In this document: positions 50,201 to 64,000 of the stretch, piece by piece | Layout: each line of letters opens with the position of its first letter | How positions within the stretch are numbered: the stretch's first letter is position 1 | Source of the DNA: Struthio camelus | Taxonomy: Eukaryota; Chordata; Aves; Struthioniformes; Struthionidae | Assembly: GCF_040807025.1 (NCBI RefSeq) | Contig: NC_090944.1 | Span: forward strand, 110,360,238-110,424,237 | Length of the DNA stretch: 64,000 nucleotides | Direction of reading: 5' to 3' | Program-made: the position numbers and the translations under genes | The notes under the pieces: model-generated | Told to the model about the DNA's origin: nothing | Database searches by the model: none | Seen by the model: only the letters and a program-made list of their open reading frames with translations

Positions 50201-52835
50201 CTACTATTACTAAATTCGATTTAACAGTCGTTACAGAATTGGGGGTAGCAACAGCAACACAGAGAGTGCATTTTAAGACAACAGGTCTCAGTTCATTAGA
50301 TGTTGCTAAAGGCAGGAGAAGCAGCAGCACCAATGTGAACAGCAGGCTATTTGACATCTCTCATATTGGAGAGGAGGACTGAAAGGGTCAGATGACAGGT
50401 GGTAATGAAGGGGAACAAGTTTATCCTTATCTGATCAAAAGGTCACAGAAAATAACGGTACACATATATTATGAATGATCACACAATATAATTATTTATG
50501 TGAAATTCTGCAAAGATTATCCAACTGGCTTTAATAATATAAAGATGTAGATGCTTAAATACCATTATAAAACCCTGGCAAATAATTGCATGGATTACAA
50601 GGCTAAATCTACTTGTTCCCAATATTTTAAACAATTCTCTTTTACTGGCAGCTGCTTCTTGTAACATTCTTTATGATGATCAGCATTTCAGTATTCAGTT
50701 GAAAAATACGTTGAAAAATTAACATGTACCTGTCAAGACATCTCAGTATTATAGTAGTTTTTCCCTGGAAATTAAAAACAAAGAAGGTGGCTACTACAAT
50801 ATCATTAGAGCATAAAAGCTGTATAGTTAAATGCAACTCATTCTAGCATTCTAGTACTAAAGTATCTGAAAAGTGTAAACTCATGTAGTTGTTTGTAGCC
50901 TTATTAGTGGAAACTTAACTGCCCACTTCCTGTCAGAATACAGTTACACTACCATTATTATAATTATAAACTAGTGGAGATGACAAATATAGTAACAGTG
51001 TACATAAAATTAGACATTAGTGATCAACCTGGCCAACTCTATTAAACTGTTCAACCATTTTTAATTGTTAAAGATATGTTGATTTAATGATTGGTTTCCA
51101 CTGGTTTGGCTTAAATTATTAGTGATTAGAGGGAAATAAAAAGAATGCTTAAAATATGCATAAACATACCAAAAAAAGGCTTTGCACTGCTGAAATTGAG
51201 ACAATAAGGACAATGTCACTTAAATGGGATAGCACTTGTACAGTTTCACCCCTGTTTCCCTTCCTACCCCAAAAATCAATGAATTTCACGTAAACCTGAA
51301 AAGTCTTTGTACTTTAAAAATTACTTTAAAAACTGCAGGAATAGAGGTTGTAGATACATCAACCCCTCCGAAATAAAAATTATATTCTTTAAAATATGTT
51401 TAATATGAAACCATTTAGATAAAAAAGCAAATATTTCCTTATTTACATTTCAAATAAATGTTAACAGAAAAAAAAAAATTACTAATGATGAAGCTTATGG
51501 GACAATGTAACCTTGGGCATGTGGGACCCTGAGTCTGCAATCACTTATAATGCATTTTCAAATTTATGTCATATAAATATAGAAACAACTCTCAGTAGGA
51601 TGCCAGGGCTTCTATTCACAGAAAAATTGGTATCCATGCACCTAAACTAGTTTGTTATCAATTAAACCTCTGCAAGGGGAAATTTGGTGACAAAGAATTA
51701 GACAAAAGTATTATTCCTGGCTACTGCTTTTACAAAAATCAATGAAGCCAAACCCCAGAGAATTAGCCTATCATTTATTAGAGTGGTTGGAGTTTTGGCT
51801 CTCCAGAGCATAAACTTGAGCTTCTGAATTGTAATAATATCTAGTTGTCCTGCATACGAATAACAACTCTCTGCAGAACCACAGCATACAATATTTTATC
51901 TTTACCGAGAATTAAGTGAAGCAGATGCTTTTCAGGTATTTTCCCTGATGCAAACTGTGGTCAAAGGAAGCACGTAATCATACAGTACTTAGCATTACCC
52001 CATTCTTGTTTCCCATAAATAACATTGATTTTTCTGAAACTTCCACACCGTCGCCATCGCCTTCAGGGTTTTCTCTTTTCTCCACTTCAGCTATTGCAAT
52101 ATCCCACAAAGTATCACTAGATGGAAAAACAAAATGTCATTAGAGAAAAATAATTAACCCAAGATATTTATCCATTTAGAGCTTTTCAGGAAATGAAGGG
52201 TGTCGTGCTTCTTTCCCCCTCCTTTTCATAGCACGTTCCTTCTGCTTGTCAGAGCATATGTGTATATATATATATATATATTTTTTTTTTTTTTAGCAGA
52301 ACCACGTTAAGTGAGATTGCTGATATAACCCCTTCAGGCCCTTCTGGGGCAGGCAGAACAAGCACCCACTAGGCAAAAGGTGGCTTTCTTTTGAGCGTGC
52401 TTACGGTCCTTTTCAAGAAGGGGTTTTCACCGTGCCGTGACACCCCTCACGCCACCTCCTCCGGTTTTAGGCTCCCGCGCGCTGCCCGGGCCAGGTCGCC
52501 CCTGACCGACCCGGGGACCCGCCCGGACGGGCCCTCGGTGCCCCGGGAAGCTGCTGCGGGCCCTGCGGCCTCCCCTTCGGGCCGCGGCTCCCCCTCGGGC
52601 TCTACCGGGGGGCCGCCGGGGGTCTCTCGGAGCCGCGCAGGCCTCCTCGGTCCTTGCGGTCGCCACCAGGCGCAAACGCCGAAACGGCTCCCCCGTCCCT
52701 CCTCTAGGCTGCGGGGCAGCCTCCCGCCCCGGCCGCCTCCGTCCCCCCGAGGGCAGCGGGGCCGGGGGAGGCGGAAGGGCTGCCGGCCGCCCCGGCGGGC
52801 GCGGGCAGAGCGCGCCGTTACCTGCCCGTGGGCAT
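29190..52835 (-). CDS. DYNC2LI1: DYNC2LI1, dynein-2 light intermediate chain, complete
   Basis: This is the light intermediate chain of the dynein-2 motor for retrograde intraflagellar transport in cilia. Coding exons, 5' to 3': 52835-52822, 52116-51999, 50764-50730, 50131-50062, 49016-48928, 46764-46578, 44090-44022, 42627-42550, 41238-41162, 40809-40739, 40291-40194, 37666-37574, 29255-29190. All are GT-AG with continuous phases; 1065 nt, 354 residues (human 351). The G-like domain has a P-loop GNKNGGKTT (40-48), then [24 protein letters not shown] and [10 protein letters not shown], all as in the family. The C-terminal tail ([32 protein letters not shown]) also aligns. Neighbours match human synteny: convergent with ABCG5, and in tandem downstream of PLEKHH2. 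Intron 12 is by far the longest at 8.3 kb. Identity is secure. Confidence 0.97.
29256..37573 (-). other. DYNC2LI1 intron 12 (8.3 kb)
   Basis: AT-rich intron with a poly-C run (30882-30899), T runs near 32287, a degenerate TCTA/TATC-rich pyrimidine stretch at about 32880-33130, and two open frames of about 125-130 codons (33392-33781 plus; 35000-35380 minus) that resemble nothing I recognise. No exon of another gene was found. Confidence 0.6.
30882..30899. repeat. Poly-C tract (18 nt)
   Basis: Uninterrupted C homopolymer in DYNC2LI1 intron 12, which is a G18 run in the sense of that gene. Confidence 0.9.
37574..37666 (-). CDS. DYNC2LI1: DYNC2LI1 coding exon 12
   Basis: The exon is 93 nt, phase 0 to 0. 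It encodes [20 protein letters not shown] then AQKNQ, in the charged C-terminal tail. Confidence 0.95.
40194..40291 (-). CDS. DYNC2LI1: DYNC2LI1 coding exon 11
   Basis: The exon is 98 nt, phase 1 to 0. It encodes [20 protein letters not shown] and [12 protein letters not shown], as in human SPMELWKKVYEKLFPPK. Confidence 0.96.
40739..40809 (-). CDS. DYNC2LI1: DYNC2LI1 coding exon 10
   Basis: The exon is 71 nt, phase 2 to 1. It encodes [20 protein letters not shown] then NQI. Donor GTTAGG is non-ideal but is the only one that keeps the frame into exon 11. Confidence 0.95.
41162..41238 (-). CDS. DYNC2LI1: DYNC2LI1 coding exon 9
   Basis: The exon is 77 nt, phase 0 to 2. It encodes [20 protein letters not shown] then FGFDK, aligning with human [20 protein letters not shown]. 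Confidence 0.96.
41748..41800 (+). repeat. Degenerate TGTATCTTT tandem repeat
   Basis: Five or six copies of a TGTATCTTTT-like decamer with variation, in DYNC2LI1 intron 8. Confidence 0.7.
42550..42627 (-). CDS. DYNC2LI1: DYNC2LI1 coding exon 8
   Basis: The exon is 78 nt, phase 0 to 0. It encodes [20 protein letters not shown] then YGASLV. Two overlapping donors (GTG|GTG) exist; the downstream one (GTGCGT) keeps the valine that replaces human methionine, giving GASLVFTSK. Confidence 0.9.
44022..44090 (-). CDS. DYNC2LI1: DYNC2LI1 coding exon 7
   Basis: The exon is 69 nt, phase 0 to 0. It encodes [20 protein letters not shown] then IFH. The GSKYD motif corresponds to the base-recognition loop of small GTPases. 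Confidence 0.96.
46578..46764 (-). CDS. DYNC2LI1: DYNC2LI1 coding exon 6
   Basis: The exon is 187 nt, phase 2 to 0. It encodes [35 protein letters not shown] and [10 protein letters not shown]; the LDLSKPN core is diagnostic of the family. Confidence 0.97.
48928..49016 (-). CDS. DYNC2LI1: DYNC2LI1 coding exon 5
   Basis: The exon is 89 nt, phase 0 to 2. It encodes [20 protein letters not shown] and IPITSSNI, the switch II-like WELGGG region. Confidence 0.96.
50062..50131 (-). CDS. DYNC2LI1: DYNC2LI1 coding exon 4
   Basis: The exon is 70 nt, phase 2 to 0. It encodes [20 protein letters not shown] then HNA, matching human [20 protein letters not shown]. Confidence 0.96.
50730..50764 (-). CDS. 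DYNC2LI1: DYNC2LI1 coding exon 3 (P-loop lysine, 35 nt)
   Basis: A short 35-nt exon, phase 0 to 2, encoding [11 protein letters not shown]. It completes the Walker A motif. Donor GTACAT. Confidence 0.95.
51999..52116 (-). CDS. DYNC2LI1: DYNC2LI1 coding exon 2 (P-loop start)
   Basis: The exon is 118 nt, phase 2 to 0. It encodes [15 protein letters not shown], an acidic GDGDG stretch, and MLFMGNKNG, the first part of the P-loop. Confidence 0.96.
52256..52294. repeat. TA dinucleotide run followed by poly-T
   Basis: About ten TA units run into 14 T between DYNC2LI1 exons 1 and 2. A typical microsatellite. Confidence 0.85.
52822..52835 (-). CDS. DYNC2LI1: DYNC2LI1 coding exon 1
   Basis: The exon is only 14 coding nt: ATG plus three codons and two bases (M-P-T-G, then split serine), donor GTAACG. 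It joins exon 2 to give MPTGSDTLWDI, aligning with human MPSETLWEI. It sits in a CpG island. The ATG has G at -3. Confidence 0.88.
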
Positions 52836-52872
52836 CGCTCCTCGGCGCTGGCGCCCGGCTCCCCGTCGCCAT
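52822..52872 (-). other. Upstream ATG overlapping the DYNC2LI1 start
   Basis: ATGG at 52872 opens a different frame that passes through the main ATG and, after splicing to exon 2, stops at once (TGA, 52116-52114). It would be a 17-codon overlapping uORF if the mRNA begins upstream. A second out-of-frame ATG lies at 52900. Confidence 0.45.
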
Positions 52873-53060
52873 GGGAACCGCGCAGGGCCCGCCGGGACAT
52901 GGAGTCCCGCGGGCAAGGCCGGAAGGGGCCGCCCGGCCTGTGGCGCGGCCGCCCGGCTCCTTCCGGCCCGGCGGCCTGTGGCGGTGGCGGCGGCGCCGTC
53001 GCCGGCTTCTCCCCCAGCGCCTTCCCCCCCCGCCCCGCGGGTGAACAAGTGCCAGGAGTG

Positions 53061-56000
53061 TTGCGTATTTTCTGTCAAATATTCTACCTCGGCCGTAGAG
53101 GCGTTTGCTTCTAATAATTAAGCTCACGGTCCCCAAGGGAAGTGTGTTAGCGCCGGTGGATGAACCGGATCAGAGAAGTCGATCGGTGCCCGAGAGGAGG
53201 GAAGCGACCCGAAATCCACAACAAGTACAGCTGACCTGCCGGCCCAGAGCCGCCTTCTGCAGCCGAGCAGCTGCTTTGCCTCTTGAGAGGCCCAAGACAC
53301 AGAAAGCTAAATAAAATCATCTCTCTCTGTTTTATCAGCGCCAGGGAAGTGGCCTCATTCATAATGATTAACTCAGAATTCATCATAACTTTCTCCTCCG
53401 TTCCCCAAAGAAGGCTTGTGTAGCAGGAGACAGGCCCTAAGTAATACCTCTTTGGTAGAAATAAGGTTTTGCTAAGTTTTTCTTACGTTGCACTTGCTTA
53501 AATACAGGAATCCTAACCGTTCAGTTTCACTTCCAGAAGCCTTTATATGGACTTTTTTCTCTGCCTTAGGTCACTTCCAGGTCTGTACGTGAATCTTCCG
53601 CTGCATTTGCCATCTCCTTGTGGACACCACAGTCTTGTTTGTTAATTGAAATCCTGAAATCCTGAAACGTCGTCGTTCAGTGCTGTACAGGGGCAGGTCA
53701 TGCTGATGCCTTTCTGAGTGCATTTATTTTATGAAGCATTTCTGGCATTTTGGTATATGGAGCCAATATTGAATTTTTTCTTCCAAAATCATTATTCCTG
53801 AGTTACTGATTGTTGTAGTTAAAATTAACCAAACTAATGGATTGCACTAAGCTGGGTGTACTATTAAAGCTCTGCCTGCAGGTTTAAGTGGTGCATTCCT
53901 TTATGCAAGAATGAATTTCCTCCTTCAGGACCTAGCCTATAAAAACTGTGTTAATCTGACAAGTAACTCCAAATACCTACCAGCTTTCTTTTATAAAGAA
54001 GTCTATTTTAAAATTAAAGAAACAGAAAAACTAATTCTGTTGATTGTATTAGAAACCCAAGGTTTTATCATTTACCTGCTGTACCACAGCAGTAATTCTC
54101 TCTTGCTTGTTCTAGAAGTGAACAGAGTTTGTTTACTAACATTGCTACACAAAAAAATTGATGTGGTAAACTGACGTTCATGTTCAATATGTTTATTTAC
54201 ATTGTGTTCCACATGTTGTTTATTTTCAGATCAATGTGACTGTTTTTACAGAGTTACCAGTGACCTTTCAGTCACTGTCAAGCTGAGATGCACTGACCGT
54301 CACTGTCCTGATTGCTAGTTCAAAGCAAGCACAAAAAATGTTCAGAAGTTTATGATCTAAGGTGAGGCCTCCTTGTAAGTCCTATCTTATCATTCTCATC
54401 CTGAGAATATTCTTACACTGAGGTACTGCAAGCCTTGAGCACAGGAAGTTCTTCAGCAGGAGCCCTAGAGGTTGTTGCTCATTCAGCAGCTCATGTCACA
54501 TTGTTACTGCTGAAAATCAGAAGGGGAGAAAGGTCTGGTTCCTCCCCGGGCTTTAGTCTTGGATCAGGGAGCACAGTATGAATTGTTTTGATGAATGACT
54601 CAAGGTTAAGATTGAGGTTTGGATCACTCAGGAGGTTCAGGCTGGGTGAGGAAGGCATAATAGATTATCTTTCTGGACTCTTTAACTTATCAGTTTTGCT
54701 AGCTTCTATTGTGTGGTATCTTCTCAGTAACTCTGGAGCTAATTTAACATGGAGCAAGTGCCTCTGAGACTTGCACAGCTCTGTTTGCAGGCTGGGCTTT
54801 GAAATACACTTGTGTATAACAGACTTACAATATTGACTCCATTAACTTTAAGGGAAATGTTTACTCGGGGAGGTTGCTATCAGCTACGGAAACCACATTC
54901 TTGAAATTAAATGCTGAAAGAAACTTTGTTGTTTAGTGTACAGGTATAGGTAGTGGTTCATGCTGGTACCTGTGATTCTGAGTGTAATTATTTCATGGAC
55001 ATTAACACAACATTTCTGGTATGCGGCTCTCCACGGCTACTGGTGACCTATAATCAGCAGTTAGTGATAGAAAGTCTGGAAAGCGCTGCCATTAAAAGGG
55101 AAACTAAGGCATGATTGCTTCTGATCCTATGTTGTAGGGATATATTGCAGCAGCAAGAGTGTAACACTAAAAAGCAAAGTAATATTTAGAGTGATCTAAC
55201 CCAAAGGCAGGCAGGAAGGTCATAGTACTGTACTTCATAGACTGTACAATGTCTTATAAAGCAGCTGTTTGTAATACTGTAAATATTAATGAAAACTGTT
55301 TAAAAGACTCAAAATCTGCACATCAGCTGTGTAGATCAAATATCATTTTGTCTCCAAACCTAATGAAGATTTTAAAATTACATGAACAAGATCACAAGCA
55401 ACATGCTCCACTGTTTTCTGCAGGGGGGCTTTTCATGAAACCAGATCTGCCTCATTCATTTAAACCTGTACAATTAGGAAATATTTAGGCTCTCATAGGT
55501 TGTATTTTTAACACTTACCATTCATGTATCTACTATCAGGGTCTTCTGTCTCGATGGCTGGAAGCAAACATAAAGTTAATTTAGGGGCACTGTTTAGACA
55601 GAAGAAACAAGCACTTTAGATACTGTCGTGGGGATTATCTTGCATTTGATTTGTTAAAATATATAACTACAATATCTTTTTTTCCCCAAACATTAGAAAA
55701 TACACAGAGAAAAAGGAAATAATCCAATATAAATTAAAACATAATTACTAAGTGTAGTAGTCTGGGTTGATTTCTGTCATAACTTTGTGATGACATGAGG
55801 ATTGTTCTGGTTTCTACATCTCTAATCATCCCAGCTTTTGACTATGACCTAAGTGTAACTAACTGATGCAGTAGCATCTGTTTGAATTTGCAAAAAGCCT
55901 AAAGGCAACATCTGTGAAAGTTAACTACTCTACTGATCTCAAAGGGATGTTGATTCCAAACCCAATTACACCTCGCTGTCTGGCTAGCATCACTTCACCA

Positions 56001-57840
56001 GGGGATATGCACAAAAAGCTGCTGTAGTTGGTGCCAGGGCCTCTTGTAGCTTCCCATGCCTTCTAGAAATGCCTTCTAGTGCCACAACCACTTTCAAAGG
56101 GTGGAAGCGATCAGGAACCTCTTTCCTCATTTCAAAAGTGAAAGCATCCAGATTTAATATGTGCATTATTTGCTTGTAATTTTCAAGACAAAGCATTAAC
56201 TCTTAGCATCATTCCAAAATGGTGCTGGAGCTGTGGCAGGATTTTGAAAACTTTCACAAGACTCTGTTAACTCTTTCAACTTCTCTTTCCAGTTTTTAAT
56301 GGTATGTTCTTTTAAAAAACTATATCCCTTCTAAAGTTTTTCAATTCCTTAGCAAGATACTCTGTGCCTTTCATAGAGGGCATACTGCTGAAAATTACTA
56401 ATCTCTTTCAGTCTGCATATGCATGTGTATGAAATGTCGTATTATAAAACAAAGGAGATCTTCAACCTTCAAATATTAAAATTCATCACAATGAAATTAC
56501 CGCAGCTTTAAGTAATTAAAAAAATAGGAGGGCTAACACTCACATTAATAAGTGATTAAAACATCCATGAATATTAGCAAGCGCAAAAGTGGAAATTACG
56601 GAACATACATAAATCAATGATTTACGCTTGACTATCCTCTCTTATGGCGGCATCTAAACTGTCTATTAGAGTATGCTCTAATACTGCTCTAAATGGATGT
56701 TTTATCCATTTCAACGCGTACAGATGTGGTTTCTTTGCACATAAACTAAAATGTGGGGATGGAAACAAAAAAGGGAACTGGGAAGTGTTCCCAGGTCCAA
56801 CATTACAGTTGTAGCATTATGTCCTTCAGTGTCCCAGAAGTTCATATTAGTATTACAATATGAAATGTATGGATATCAATGAAAACAACAAACAATACAA
56901 CTTTTACAGAATATTATTCTGAATCATTGTATATACATTATACACATCAGATACTATATGTCACTTATATCTCCAAAGTTACACACAGCAATTCCAACAA
57001 TGGCTTTCTGTGTTATTCTTGTGTTTTGAAGTGCGAGTCATTCTTGTATCTGGATTATATTATTATTTTGGGTTAAAGAAGAAATTAGGTAGGGGTTCTT
57101 GTTTAAGAAAACTATGCTAAATTCAGTGCTTGTCCAATTTAGACTTTTCCAAAATGCTAGGGGCAGAGAGGGATTATTTAGAAATTTACCAGGCCAAGGC
57201 TAAAGTTTTGCCAAGTAAATAGCTTTATAACAAAGGCTAAAAGTATTCATGAGAATATGCTTTAGATTTACGATAGTTATATGATGTGTTTCTGTCCTTT
57301 AAAAAAACCAAAAAGTAGAAACAAATTAATTCATTCTTTTTAGTCCCGTGGTGCTTGTATTACAAATAAGGAGGGGTGCTGGAGGTGGAAAACTTTATAT
57401 TTGCCCTTTCTTTTAAAATCAAATTTCTTTTTCGTAATGAAGGTTCTACAACTTGTATAATTTTGAAAAATAGAGATGAAGAGTTGAAGATGGTTTGGTC
57501 CCTGAGAGAACATCTTGAAAATGACTAAAACTATACAATTGTTCTTAAGGCCACCTTTCCCCAGGTAGGGGAGCTAACAGACACGTTTATTTCTGAGCTG
57601 TAGGGACAAGCCACCCCCAGTAAAGCAGAATCCAGAAACTGGCTCATCTTCATCATTCCAGTTCAAGCCAGGTTTTAAATAAAGGAGGGCTCCTGTTATA
57701 TATGAATGAAATGAATGTAGACCTGTCCACCTTTCTTTTGTTTATAGACCTGCTTATGAAGTATATCTTGCATATCAGAAAGTATTTAATCAGTATAGAA
57801 ACCATATAATAAAGGCACATTATCATGATATCTAATCCTT
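53061..57840. other. Intergenic DYNC2LI1 - PLEKHH2
   Basis: About 4.8 kb of ordinary AT-rich sequence. It holds the unassigned exon-like unit at 55519-55557 and, close to PLEKHH2, candidate polyadenylation signals on the minus strand: ATTAAA at about 57784-57789 and AATAAA at 57586-57591. No other gene recognised. Confidence 0.6.
55519..55557 (-). other. Exon-like segment, unassigned
   Basis: On the minus strand, TTTGCTTCCAG precedes 39 bp open in only one frame (IETEDPDSRYMN, phase 1 to 1), followed by a perfect GTAAGT donor. It lies 2.3 kb beyond the PLEKHH2 stop codon and 2.7 kb upstream of DYNC2LI1. It could be an alternative PLEKHH2 3' exon, a distal DYNC2LI1 5' exon, part of a non-coding RNA, or chance. 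I do not recognise the peptide. Confidence 0.25.

Positions 57841-64000
<6,160 letters not shown>

Larger units (their letters stand above)
52430..53060. promoter_or_regulatory. DYNC2LI1 CpG-island promoter
   Basis: A sharp CpG-rich block of about 630 bp in AT-rich surroundings spans the first DYNC2LI1 exon and its upstream flank. The long open frames on both strands here are by-products of GC richness and not genes. A CpG island of this kind fits broad expression of a ciliary housekeeping gene. Confidence 0.8.

Noticed and set aside
52391-53136. Open frames of 217, 157 and 229 codons on both strands in the GC-rich block
   Set aside because: They overlap one another in several frames, are Pro/Arg/Gly/Ala low-complexity, and coincide with the DYNC2LI1 CpG island. 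Stop codons are rare in such GC-rich DNA.
55990-56196. 68-codon minus-strand frame between PLEKHH2 and DYNC2LI1
   Set aside because: No recognisable similarity, no splice context and a length expected by chance in several kb.
53061-57840. Search for a C1GALT1C1L-like retrogene, present near this position in human
   Set aside because: No glycosyltransferase-like frame was found on either strand; that gene appears to be a mammalian retrocopy.

Overview
The window is vertebrate nuclear DNA, most likely from a bird. It has GT-AG spliced multi-exon genes, a CR1 LINE 3' fragment, old MIR-like remnants, few recent repeats, compact introns and GC-rich CpG-island promoters in an AT-rich background. 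Exons were read directly from translation, splice sites and phase continuity, and recognised by resemblance to known human proteins. The gene order matches the human 2p21 block PLEKHH2 - DYNC2LI1 - ABCG5 - ABCG8, seen here in reverse.

Layout. (1) 1-10827, minus strand: the first nine coding exons of ABCG8, covering the nucleotide-binding half and the start of the first membrane segment. The rest of the gene runs off the left edge. (2) 10828-11225: a CpG-rich bidirectional promoter of about 400 bp between the two divergent start codons, with three clustered GATA motifs and an HNF4-like site. (3) 11226-26946, plus strand: complete ABCG5, 13 coding exons, 638 residues. (4) 26947-29189: convergent 3' flank. 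(5) 29190-52835, minus strand: complete DYNC2LI1, 13 coding exons, 354 residues, with a CpG-island promoter at about 52430-53060. (6) 52836-57840: intergenic, holding one unassigned exon-like segment. (7) 57841-64000, minus strand: the last five coding exons of PLEKHH2 (FERM F2/F3 and C-terminus), plus the edge of what may be a sixth.

ABCG5 and ABCG8 form an obligate heterodimer that exports sterols from hepatocytes and enterocytes, and the shared promoter fits their co-expression. DYNC2LI1 is the light intermediate chain of cytoplasmic dynein-2 (retrograde intraflagellar transport). PLEKHH2 is a PH/MyTH4/FERM cortical-actin protein. The two neighbours are linked by conserved synteny, not by pathway.

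The most interesting points are these: the ABCG8 Walker A carries GKT and the ABCG5 signature reads ISGGE, whereas the human proteins have degenerate versions of both, so the normally dead ATP site may be intact here; an extra 105-bp intron in the ABCG8 linker; a tandem NAGNAG acceptor in ABCG5; upstream ORFs ahead of ABCG5 and DYNC2LI1; and an orphan 39-bp exon-like unit. I found no CRISPR, prokaryotic or viral system.
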